Of a stretch of 64,000 nucleotides of DNA, positions 23,634-35,000 are shown one piece after another. The notes under the pieces are model-generated. The model was not told the origin of the DNA and made no database searches. It saw nothing but the letters and a program-made list of their open reading frames with translations. Location: NCBI GenBank assembly GCA_036850595.1, contig CM072155.1, positions 7,567,475 to 7,631,474 on the forward strand, read 5' to 3'. This DNA comes from Rhyacichthys aspro (Eukaryota > Chordata > Actinopteri > Gobiiformes > Rhyacichthyidae). The translations under genes and the position numbers were made by a program. Every line of letters begins with the position of its first letter. The stretch's first letter is position 1.

Positions 23634-26600
23634 CTGAAGTTCATTGTGGTGATCTTAGCCGCCGGGATGGTGGCGTTTATCGGAGCGGTCATCTGCATCA
23701 TCGCCGCGGTGCACACGGGCTCCTCCAGAGCAGCCGCAGCTCAGCAGCAGCCCTCCGCCGACAACCAGTCTCTGTACCCGGACTCTGCGGCTAACACTCC
23801 CGCTGCGGGGGGCTCCGCGGCTCGGGCTAGCTCACTGGGAGCCCTCCACGGTTCAGAAACACCCGGCCCCGAAGCGCCCACTTTTAACATCGGCTTGAGC
23901 GGGGTGACGGGACTCACCGGACACGACCCCGCTGTGAGCCGCCTCATCTGCACACCTATTCCCGCCGGAGACTGTAACGCAGGAAAGTTTGAGCAACAAG
24001 CCGAGGACCCGTCGCTGTACGCGGGAGAGGACTGGGGCTACCTCCGCACCACCGCAGACGAGCTCCGGCAGACCGTGCTCCAACAGAAAGACCAGATACT
24101 GAGCGACCAGCGCACTATTAAAGAACTGACGGGGAAGCTGTCCGAGTGTGAGAAAGGGCTCAATGGCCGCAGCGGGGCGAGCAGACGAGGGGCTGCAGGG
24201 CTTTGGGGGGGTAACACTGAGGACGTACACCTGGACCGGGTCATGGTCCGGGACAGTCCTGACTCGACCGCCGACGGTGTTTCTTTTCTCACCGTGAGAG
24301 CCGTGGATGAACTGGAGCAGGCGATTTCTCAGCTCAAAGACCGCATCGAGAAACTGGAGGTAAATAAAACTATTAGGCTACCTTAACTGAATATATTAGT
24401 CTACAGGAGAGGGTCATAAATCACCCTCCGCCAAAGTAATTAGTCCCAGGGAGCACACTTAAGTCCCAAGGAAGCAGGGCCCAAGGGATAGACCCCCTAC
24501 TTTACTACTGGCTCACAGATTTATTCAGTATGATTATTTAAGTCACAGTTTCATGTAAAAAGTGCTCATTACAGCTAGAAAATGACTTGTTTCCTATTTT
24601 ATCATTGTATTGTTGACTTTTATGTGGTGAAGAAATCTCATCATTTATAAAACAAAGGGGCAAAGAGAACGCAAAGCAATGATGGAGATGCAGATTAAAA
24701 AAAAGAGGAGAAAAAATGACATCAGAGCAACATGCTTATCAGACCAGAAGCCTGTGATGTATAACCTCATTTTTGGCCAGAGAAATATCATGCATAATGG
24801 ATGAGGTTCCTATATTTGTGGAAAGACGTACTTGCTTCTTACATTATGTAGGACATGGTGCACTGGTCATGTCTGTGTGGGTTTTCCATTCTTCAACAGA
24901 GAGCAGTGAAGCCAGGGAGCACCACACTTGTTAGACTCCAAACTATGAAAAAGTCATGCAGCTGTGAGCGCTGCTTTGACGTGTTTCGTAGCGTCGTTTT
25001 CAGTGTACGTGTTTGTTCTTGTCCCAAAGTGTTGTGTGCTTTTCTCACTTCTCTGGAGCAGCAGGTACTTGGCCTATTTCACATTCTCAGTGTGGGGTGT
25101 TTGCCACATCCAGCTAACAGGTGAGTGTGCAGAATAAGCTCTCACATGGGGATAGCAGCTCACAAAAAACTGCATGTGGTCTGCTGGTTGTGCTGATGTG
25201 GCAAAACCCCCCAAACTCTTTCTTTACCTAAGATGCAGTGATAGTGTTCTAGTATTCTTTTTAGTGTTTCTGGAGATTCAGATGAAATATGTTTCCTTGT
25301 GGGGCTGCACGATAATAGAAAGATATCGCGATATTTGAATAATCGTTGACAAATTCATTAATTCATTTTCTTCCGCTTATTCTCATTAGGCGTCGCAGCT
25401 CTGGAGCCTATCCCAGCAGCTTTGGGCCTCACGTAGACATGTTTGATATAGTAAAAGTTTAACTCAATTTATTGACAATACAGCTAGTTCTTTGCGATCC
25501 AGATATTGCGATTGATGATATCGCGATAACGATAAATTTGCGATATATTGTGCAGCCCTACGTCCTTCATCTCTGTAGCAGTAGCCTACATGTACTGTGT
25601 AGATACTGGGGCTGCACAATATACTGCAATTAACATTAACATAATCACAGTCAGACCACTGACTCACAAGATTGTTTTAATATATATGGGTAATCAAAGT
25701 AAAGCCATGGCAGAAAGACACTAAATTTAACAATATTGCATTGTATACAGCTGGAAGTTTGTCTTTTCTGTATTTTGTATATAGTTGTAATTGCAAAGGA
25801 TGCTTCAAAACAGAGGATTTAGCAATGTTTTGCCATCCACATGTAAATACCTGCCTTGGAGCGTAACCTGAGGCAGCAACACAACTGTCACATGTCTTAA
25901 TATAACAACATAAAAACCCCTGTCACTTGAACATTTCACATTTCACATTCTGTGACGTAACGTTTATTTTTATTTTTTTTATTTTTTAAGAAAGCCACAC
26001 CACCATGAACGTCTCATACAGTAACAGCAATCATTACATCTGAGCAAAAGGGACACTTGGGGGACACTGCAGACATAGAAAAATGATTGTATGATAAAAT
26101 GAAATAGGAAGGTCAGGTTTGTCTTTTCAAGGTGTATACATTGCTCTGAGTGAGGCCACTAGAGGCAGATGTAGCACACGCTCTGAGTACATTATATACT
26201 GTATCTGCATGGATTCCCTTGTGGTCGCAGTGTATTTTAAACAGTTGTGATGATCTTTACTGGGAAGTACTTGACAGCGGAGGTTTTAGGATTCCTGTCG
26301 AGTGTGTTTTTCCCACATGACTCTCTCTGAGCCTGGAGTTTCATTCTGTGATCTATTATGCAGCACTGGCAGGCAATTTGTTGTCGGCTAAAATATTGTG
26401 TTCTCAAGGCAGCCTTTCTTACTCCCAATCATTTGTGAGTGTGTTATACGTAATTGAGAAAGGTCCCTTTAGACCTGTGAACGCACAGCCAAATTACGTT
26501 TATATTTAGATTCAAAACCTAATGTGTTTGCATGAAACTGAAAGTGATGCATATGCATATAAGTGAGGACTTGGATTGCATTGTGCAGCAGAAAAGACAC

Positions 26601-29600
26601 TGGAGATGTATTAATGTAATTTTCATGTATTTGTTCCATTTATATCCAGTACCAGTATATTGCCATACATGCTATTGCAGCTTCCATTATTTGATATCAA
26701 ATTTCTGTTGCTCCTGAGAGCCTTATTGCTTTTCATTTACAGTAGTAATAATATGCCAAACGAGTTGGTGTTAACTTAAAAAAACAAACAATTTTAAATA
26801 GAAACAGTGGCAGTTCACCAAATGGAGATATGGGTAGCTTTTGGAAGCTCCAGTGACTGTGAGTGACTCTATTGAAGCTACACTGAGTGATATAAAAAAA
26901 CATTAGCTGCTTCAAAAGAACACAGAAAAACATGTGAATTATGCTGCTTGCCTTCTGGCCATATGAGTTATAATTGACGAGAAAGAAAGCTTAACAAACA
27001 AGGCTGGTACATTTTCTTCTCATTAAAATGATGCATGAAGATTAAATTCACCAGAGGCAAGGTTATGTTTATTAAAGGTTTTAAACTTATTTTTTTAAAG
27101 GGACATCTTCAACACACACTACTGTGACTCACATTTCTATAAGATATGTCTTGTTATCAACATGCATTATGACACTACTCACTATATTTGCGTCTTCTAT
27201 CCACCGTCTCCCTCGACTGCAGTTGGACATTGGCCCCTTTCCTCACAACCAGACGGACATCGGTACGTCCGGTCTGCCAGAGGAAGTGAGGACGTCCGGC
27301 GGCCCAGAGCTGTCAGCCGCTCTGGAGCACAGAGCCGATGGCGACGGGCCCTGGAGAGTGGAGGACTTGGAGGGAGAGCTGCAGAAGAAGCTGGACCTGT
27401 TGGAGAAAGAGAGAAAAGCCCTCAGGCTGGAAACAGAGAAACACAGGCAGGAAATTGACCAGGGCATCAATAAACTCCACCAGCGCATTTCAGGATTGGA
27501 GGAAGGTAGGTATTAATGGAAGAACTGAATGTACCGAGTGGGTGAAAGTGTATTTATAGCAAAAGAGTGCCACAAAATGGCTGCTTTTTGGTGTGTGAGG
27601 ATGATATGACATAACTACTTTTGGTTTCATTTTGTATATTCCTAAATCAAATCAGGTCATAAGTGTGTGATGAATTAATGATTTTCAACTTGTGTAATTT
27701 AAAGAGAAAAGATCAAAAAGACTGAGAGATGCCCTGCTCTGAAGCTCACAGATCACACGGATAAAGAGAGGATACTGAGCAGGAGCAAAGCACAAATCTA
27801 TTTGATCTCCTGTCTGATTTTCTGGACTCTCTCTCTGCCTTTCCCAGGTATCCCGGGCCGCTCGTTCCCAGAGGGCTACAGACTGTCCTTTCCGACAAGG
27901 ACGAACTACATGTACGCCGTCGTCAAACATCACATCCCCAAGCTCCACGCCTTTACCGTATGCATGTGGTTGCGACCCGCCGAACAAGGCATCGGGACTC
28001 CATTGTCTTACGCCGTTTCCGAGCAACCCAACGAAATGGTGCTGCTCCAGGGCCTGCGTACTCCCATGGAGCTGCTGATCAACGACAAGGTATTGTATCA
28101 GTCAATAGCCGCAGAGCACGGGGGAGAGATTGGTTACTATTTATATAACACGTCTTGCACTTTCCCCTGTAGAGATTCACTGTATGCCCTTACTAAGGAT
28201 CACATTTTAAATTATTGATATATTCAATTCATACAATACATTATTAATGTTGAGGATATACAAGGTAAGTGTGAGAATGTCTCGTTATTCATTGAAGACA
28301 ATCCCTCAGTGACTCTAAGCTGCAGCACTAATCTGAGATAGATACAGGATAAGACAACACTACAATGTCTTTCTATGTTTTCTCGAGCTTTAATCCAACA
28401 AGATTCTCACAGATACTCGCAGCCTGACTGAATTTTGAACAGCTGGACTCTTTATGAAAATTCTTGGTCTTGATTAGTCAGTTATGTTGGGATGTTAAAT
28501 TAGCATACAAATAAGTACAACAGATCCAGTGGTATAAGGCAATTTGGCGGACAAGTTAAACAGCCTTGTGCACAAGTGACAAAGTAAAATGACGTCCTGG
28601 CAGCTATGCATTTCAGCGGTGTAAGGTGTAATTCAATCAAGTCATTACGGAGATCGATTCCTGGGGGAAAAGTTATGTCCTTGGAGGAAGTAAATAGGGC
28701 TTTGAATGTCTCGTTTGGCGGTTGACTCTTGAGTTTTGAATACTCAGCAGAAAGCTATTGCGGATTCACAAATGTAATATTCATGTCATTCTTCCTCTGT
28801 GTTGGGACTAGGTGGCGCAGCTACCTCTGAACGTCACCAGAGGCAGCTGGCAGCACATCTGTGTGAGCTGGAGCCAGAAAGGAGGAAGCTGGCAGGCCTA
28901 CCAGGGGGGAAAGCTGAGGGGCGAGGGCCATTCACTGGCCGCCGGACATCACATCCGACCCGGGGGGGTGCTGATTCTCGGGCAGGAGCAGGTATGTGCT
29001 TCAAAAACCGAAAGAGAGGAGTGACTAAAAGAAATGAAACGCTGTGTGCCCTTCAGACTGCTGCCGACTGAAATTCACTAAGATCTTACTTTTCGTTCTG
29101 AATGATACAATAGTAATAATAACACTCTAAAAACCTTGGCATGTGTTAAATTCAGATTATTTTGAAATGCAGTTAAAATGATGACTTTCTGTTGTCATAA
29201 GACACAAGAATGAGTCCTGTTACATTTCTCTTTTTGCTGTGCTGTATTTGTCATTATGATTTCTACACATTTTATTAAAGTCGCGGTGAGTGAGTTTTTT
29301 GTTTTTTTTTCAAATGACTTAAAAGCATATTGTAAGAATGATATGTACAAAAACAGGATCTTAATACATCTTTTAAGGTTCACACTTGCCGTGTTTAGTG
29401 TGGTTCAAATGGACTCAGTGTGCACCAAAACAGAGGTCTCTGAGCACTTTCAAGTGAATTCTGGAAGGGTTCAATTAAAGTGTGAACCCTAAGTGAACCA
29501 CAGATGAGCCCAAACAGGAAGAGCGCCATCATTTGGCAACAAAAAGATTACGTAACGTTAAGTTTTCCCGAGAGCGGAAAAAACGAACCAAAACAATCTT

Positions 29601-30417
29601 GTCCAATTAAAAAACACGCAGAAGGCAAACATAAAGCATTAAGGGAAGTAAAATCCAAATGCCATAGAAGCATTTGGGATAACAGCACCATCTAGTGAGT
29701 TTCTTAAAAAAGGCATCTTTGTCGTGTTTGATCCACAGTTTAAAAGGCCAGCTGTGAACACTTGGTGGACCGGGCCTTTTTGTTTATGGAACTAAATGTT
29801 TGTTGTTTTCAGTTTTAGTGTGAACTAAATGAAACGGACACCCTTATTATCAAGGATTGTAATAGATGGGAATGTTCAGCCCATGATGTCAAGCTTTGGC
29901 CAATCACTTGCTCTGTTCCATGGATCTGTTCCCATTAAATAAAAGACAACCCCACTGGTTCTACCCCTGACTTGTCAACATTGAATCAATGGCAGCAGAA
30001 AATCTTACTGAGAAAAAGGCTATTCCAGCGCTCCATATGTCTGCTTGTACACAGAAAAGTCTCAGAAATAGAGAAAAAAAAGCTATAAATACTGACAATG
30101 CATTAACAAGACGAGTAACGAGGCGGAGACAGTTGTAGAATTGTATTGGTCTAACGTTGAACTCACTGTGTCTTGTCTCCCTCTAGGACGCCCTTGGTGG
30201 AGGCTTCGACTCAACCCAGGCCTTGGTGGGGGAGTTGTCCCAGGTGGGTGTTTGGGACCGGGTCTTGTCATCTAACCAGGTGGCTAACTTGGCCCGTTGT
30301 GGCAGAGTCACCCAAGGAGGAGTGGCTCTTTGGACTGAGAGCAAAACAGAAGTTTATGGAGGAGCTACAAAGGACCCAGGGGAGCCTTGTAGTAAACACA
30401 GCAGGAGCTCTCAGTGA
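23634..30417 (+). CDS. nptxr: Neuronal pentraxin receptor
   Basis: Type II membrane pentraxin that clusters AMPA receptors at synapses together with NPTX1/2. Exons: 23634-24359, 27223-27505, 27848-28089, 28812-28991, 30187-30417; GT-AG junctions and phases fit; about 553 residues (human about 500). Residues 2-24 form the signal anchor (KFIVVILAAGMVAFIGAVIC). Coiled-coil stretches follow (LRQTVLQQKDQIL, TIKELTGKLSECEKGL, LEKERKALRLETEKHRQEI). The pentraxin domain starts near residue 337 (GRSFPEGYRLSFPTRTNYMY) and includes FTVCMWLRP, NEMVLLQG, MELLINDK and HICVSW (432-437), the pentraxin signature with the paired cysteine. There is an N-glycosylation motif at N424. Start: the frame has a TGA at 23607 and no ATG until the middle of the anchor. 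CTG at 23634 aligns with the first residue of the mammalian protein, for which CUG initiation has been proposed. The C-terminal tail after VYGGATKD differs from mammals. Confidence 0.94.
25301..25559. mobile_element. Non-autonomous TIR element with nested repeat, in nptxr intron 1
   Basis: The left end GGGGCTGCACGATAA and right end ATATTGTGCAGCCCTA are imperfect inverted repeats. The interior is rich in ATATCGCGATAT-like and TTGCGATT motifs, the pattern of a common fish non-autonomous DNA element. Within it, about 25352-25438 (TTTTCTTCCGCTTATTCTC, GGAGCCTATCCCAGC) looks like a fragment of another widespread fish repeat inserted later. No coding capacity. Confidence 0.6.
25608..25680. repeat. 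Fragment of the same TIR element
   Basis: GGGGCTGCACAATAT followed by ACTGCAATTAAC repeats the left end of the element at 25301, about 50 bases after that element stops. No matching right end was found, so it is a broken copy. Confidence 0.5.
26154..26170 (+). promoter_or_regulatory. CTCF-like motif
   Basis: GGCCACTAGAGGCAGAT resembles the CTCF core in forward orientation, within nptxr intron 1. Motif match only. Confidence 0.3.
29377..29488. mobile_element. Small inverted-repeat element in nptxr intron 4
   Basis: GGTTCACACTT at 29377-29387 and AAGTGTGAACC at 29478-29488 are perfect 11-bp inverted repeats about 90 bases apart. Related motifs (CAGTTTTAGTGTGAACTAAA near 29810) may mean a larger element to about 29840. 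This is the size and layout of a MITE. Confidence 0.45.
29683..29699 (-). promoter_or_regulatory. CTCF-like motif (reverse)
   Basis: CAGCACCATCTAGTGAG is the reverse complement of a CTCACTAGATGGTGCTG-type CTCF core. It lies in nptxr intron 4. Motif match only. Confidence 0.3.
29870..30137. repeat. Dispersed repeat, copy C, in nptxr intron 4
   Basis: This copy joins the blocks seen separately in copies A and B: AGCTTTGGCCAATCAC, ACATTGAATCAATGGC and GGCTATTCCAGCGC (shared with B), then ATAAATACTGACAAT and TAACGAGGCGGAGA (shared with A). It therefore shows that A and B belong to one family. It ends about 50 bases before the last nptxr exon. Confidence 0.6.
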
Positions 30418-31876
30418 CCAACAGAGACTCTAAAATCAGTGCACCGTTTCATTTCATTGTACTCACTGAGGTGTGGACCGGCAAAGATATGAATAACTAA
30501 TAGCTATAATTATTACTAAATACATAACATTTAAAATGACTTTTTAATGGCCCAGATCCCAATATGAAGCTCAGCTACATACCTTACAATAAATCAGTTT
30601 TCTCACTCAAAATTATTTGAAATTGGATACGATTTTTCAGTGATTCACAGTAAAACTATTTGACAGTGACTCTGCAAAACAGCTCAAAATGTAATAAGAA
30701 ACTCACCAAAATGATGTCAGTTGACCTTGTATTTGTCAGTTGCCAGCTGAAAGCCTTCTCTTTGGTGGACTTGCGGGTGTGAATTAAGGGCTGAGACACT
30801 GCATTTGCAGGTGAGGCCGTGAACAGTTTTAAAATATGAAGAATGGATGATGAAAGCTAAAGCTAACACACTACATAGTTTTCACCGCTGCATGATGTAG
30901 TCATTATCTTGTAATGTCTTACCACTTTGGTGTGTTGCTCACAAGTTTCACAAAAACATTCATCTGAGGCTGGCAGATCTGTTTTTGCCTGGTGACACCT
31001 TAGGCTCAGTTTTCTTCCCAAATGGGACACTAAAACTGGAGAAGTCTCATTCTCTAGAGAGACTACCCAAAAATGAGTCCCTGTTTTGCATTCTATGCAT
31101 TACCTAATAAGCCTTTGCCCTACTTAAGCCATCACATGCACATTTAGAAAGACCAAACATCTGAGCCTTTATTGGACTCTTTTCTTATATGTTCTTTGCT
31201 TGAAAATCATGTGTATTGTTTAGAATGCGACCACAATAACTTTATCTGACATTTCCCCTTACAGTTAAATACATGCAGCGTTGTAACTATCAAAGTGAAC
31301 CTTCTCCATACATTCCATGCATGTCAAAGATACATTATGTCTGAGATATGAACCTGCTTTTGGTGTTATATATAATATTCATTTTACTGGCTCCCCCAGT
31401 GTAAACATGGTCTTCAGAGGAAAGTGCCTGCTGGGGTATTTTTACATATTATATTTGAACTAATTAAGCATCAGTGTTTCTGAGGAATATTAGGGATTAA
31501 ATAGATCTAATAAAATATTTATAGATACTTTAATTTTTTGCCACCAAACTGGTGCTCAATCAGGTCAAAACATTTCATCTTTGATGATGGCTCCAAGTCT
31601 GCTGTGTCATTTTGATGTTATATGCCTGATGTCTACTAGCTTATGTCAGAGCTTTTCTGGGTTTTTTGATAGTGTTGTGGCATTATTCTTTTTCTAATAA
31701 CCGAAACTGAACGTTAAGCTTGTTAACCCCAATGTTTGTCTTTTCCTACATTCTATTTTCTTGAATGCGTTTGTGTATGTATACTTTCATGTTACTGTTT
31801 GTAGAAACACTGTATGTCTATGTCCTGTTTAGTGTGTTGTTTTGTGCTGTGTAAAATATCAGATCTTTGCATTAAA
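30418..31876 (+). other. nptxr 3' UTR
   Basis: Long AT-rich stretch after the stop with no further exon. An ATTAAA hexamer at 31871-31876, followed by a T/GT-rich run, is the likely poly(A) signal. The length (about 1.5 kb) is plausible for a neuronal mRNA, but the end is inferred. Confidence 0.45.
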
Positions 31877-31976
31877 GAACTAATTTTTGAATGTAAAGAC
31901 TTCTGTTGTGTCTTGACCACAGTGTCTGTATGAAGAGTAAAAGATATTGTTAGTTGGAATTTAAATGAAGGACACA

Positions 31977-32010
31977 GTCAGTCTGATAGCCTCTTTGCTA
32001 TCGGACTGAC
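31977..32010. repeat. Near-perfect 14-bp hairpin
   Basis: GTCAGTCTGATAGC (31977-31990) and GCTATCGGACTGAC (31997-32010) are inverted repeats with a 6-nt loop. The single mismatch becomes a G-U pair when transcribed from the plus strand. It lies about 100 nt past the presumed nptxr poly(A) site. The stem is too short for a normal microRNA precursor. Confidence 0.6.
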
Positions 32011-35000
32011 AACCAAATTCTATGAATAAAACTCTTCCCTCAGTAAGGGGCAGGCTTAGCTTTCACAGGAAAATATCTGCCCACAGTAATCTTTCTTTTG
32101 AATCTGCGTCATGCCAGGCTGGGTTTTAGATGTAAGATCTGAAAAAAACATACACATGATAAAACAATGGCAACATCATTAAGTGATTTGTGCTGCTAGT
32201 GAACATGATTTTGTGGATGTCCTGATGACAATCTGGCACACTCAGGAAAGTGTGACCAAACACAACACAAACTCCCAAGTTTGATACAAGCTAAATTATA
32301 TGTGACATCTATACACACAGTTAGCGGGCACAAACGGGCTTGTTCTATGGAACAGATATAAACGTCAGTGATGCTGATATACAACAAGGGAAAAACAAGA
32401 ATTGCAAAAGACTACTGGTCAGTTTCCTCTAGGTTGTGTTTATTTTGGTGCTTAGGTCTCAGAGCCCCACATGAAAATAAAATGCCCTTCCATCTTTATG
32501 TATAGTCTATGGTATAAATTATCTTTACTACTTTATCTCTTTTTTCCTGTAGTTTTAGAGGTTTAAGCATTTGACAAGGAAAAACATACTGGTGTAAGGA
32601 TAGACTGAACAATATATCTGCAAATCCAAAGCCTTATAACAGAAGATTTGAGGTGCAATACATGCATATATTTCTCACCTTGCATCATGCTGTAACACTG
32701 TCTTCTCACCCGTCTCTTATCTTCGCACTCCTCCTCACCTCCTCCTCCTGAGCTCTTTGTCAGTTGTCACATGCTCTTTACTCAGTTCCCGCTCTCCTCG
32801 TGTCCCATTTCTGCACTCCATCTTCGACCTCCGCTGACAATAAAGAGGAGCTCACAGAGACACAGGCGCTGACATTTCAAGGCTGCTGCAAGCAATCTGT
32901 CATTCTTACAGATCTGTCAGGGAACTGTGGATTAAAAAAAATGACATACATGAAAATAATAAAAACAAATGGTGTATGGTTCTACAACTTCAGATTTAAA
33001 GCAAATTCCTCTGTGTGTACATTCCTATAATAACACGCAAATTATGCAGTGTGATTGTTATTGTGCTGTGGTGACTTTGATCCAATTAAACAAGTCCCTA
33101 AGGGAAAATTCCAAATTACAAAAGGAGATTGAAAACACAAAAGATAATTAACACAATTAAAATAGAAAATGTGTTTACAAAATGAATATATGTATGAATA
33201 GCGGCATCAAGTAGAAACATCTATTAAGACTTTAGCATGTGGTTAGCAAAGTTAGCTGTAGACCTTTCTGAACAACAGAAGATCACACTCACAGACTAAA
33301 GTCTCAATGTAGCTCAACATCAACTTTTTGTCCATTTTTACAGCACCTCACCTCACTTTCCTTTAATGGCGTGTGGTAGAAATCTACAGTCTCTGACAAG
33401 AACTTCAAACAGTCCAAGACCTTAGCATGACGGGTTAGCTAGGTGCAGTTATGCTAAGCTAGGTGCAATTTTCAAGTGGGTGTAAACTGGAAGAAAAAGC
33501 CAAAATACACAAATGTAAATAATAATAAGAATGAAAGTACAAAAAGCTCCACAAAATTCAAATTTAATTATTTTTGCAAGTATTACATATGTAAATAAGT
33601 GTGTGTATATGTGTAATATAATTATGGATATGAGTAATTTTTTTTTTTTTTTTTTTCCTAACAATTTGTTTTCTCACTGGCTCAAAATAAATTCAATCAA
33701 TCAAAATCAAATTATCTTTTTATTATTATTTTATTTACATTTGTGTATTTTGGCTTTTTTTGTGGTGGTGGTAGTAAAAGTATTAAAGGAGACATAGAAA
33801 AGCTAGCCCAACCAATATATGCCAAGCTAACTGATTAATGGTAAAATGGCATTGATACTAACTGAAAGAAAAAAAGATTGTTGTTAAAAAAAACTGTCTA
33901 GAACAAAGCACAATTGAATATCCCTTATCCATACTAATAGTGATTCAGTCTGTTCCAACTAATATGACTAATATGAGAGTGGTGCCTATTCCTTCAATCC
34001 ACCTGTTTAATCATAGACCTCAAGTCTATGTGCAGCTCCTCTGTAGTTGTGCCAGACACTGATTCAAAGTCCTTAACCTCATTGCAGCTTGTGTGAAGTA
34101 TTTTTGTCTCACATTCACTGCTTTAACAAAAATTACCAGTCACAGCCAGTTTTCTCACCACTTTGAGTACACTGGGTCTATTTTTTATTTTTTTTAATTC
34201 TCCCTGGCAGAGAATGGAGACTACGTAGGAGTAGCACATTAATGTAAAAGTCTTTGAGGCTTCATGCTCATTCAAATCCTGACACCGGACTGGTAGCAGA
34301 CCATTAATCTCTGACCTTGTAGTGCAGAAAAACAGACTGGCCATCTTCAGCATTTGACATATATCGCTCACAGTTACGGGATCACATTTCCTGTTGGATT
34401 ACCAATTCCTATCTAATCCATAATGCTCCGTCCAGGAATTGACAGACTGTAATCCTACACGTAATCCATTAAAGAGATGGGCCAACAGTCGTAAATGTTT
34501 CATCTGTCGCTGTCACGGCAACATACAATAGAAAACAAGCCCTTTGTAAATGATTATGCAGCTGTCCTTGATACACAGATGGTCAGGCACTGCAAAACTA
34601 GTTGAACAGAACTGAAGCATGACATTACATTAGTTGTGTTCCGAGGTGTGTGTCTATTATATATAATAATAATAATAAATAAACTCCTGTAATCATTGTC
34701 TGAATCATGGACATGTCTGAGTATGGATTAAGTCACTATTTTATTATCTTCCATATTAATGAGAAGAACAACACAGGCCTATAATCATGTCTGGACACCT
34801 TCTCAGACGACATATCTTGAAAAATCCCCAAGTGCACCTACTCATCACTTTCCTTGTTGAGCACGAGTCATCCACCTACTCAGCCTCCACATGGCAGCCC
34901 ACCAGAATGGTTACACACACTCTGAATCCCGGTCCAAAAATCCCCACGGAGGCTCCATCTGGACAGGAACAGGCTCTGCTCGTCCTCCTCGTCTCCATCA

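Noticed and set aside
23853..24292. Long open frames antisense to nptxr exon 1
   Set aside because: They are by-products of the GC-rich coding exon on the other strand.
31977..32010. microRNA, because one arm reads CTATCAGACTGA on the minus strand, similar to part of miR-21
   Set aside because: The miR-21 seed is not present, and the stem of 14 bp is too short for a Drosha/Dicer substrate.
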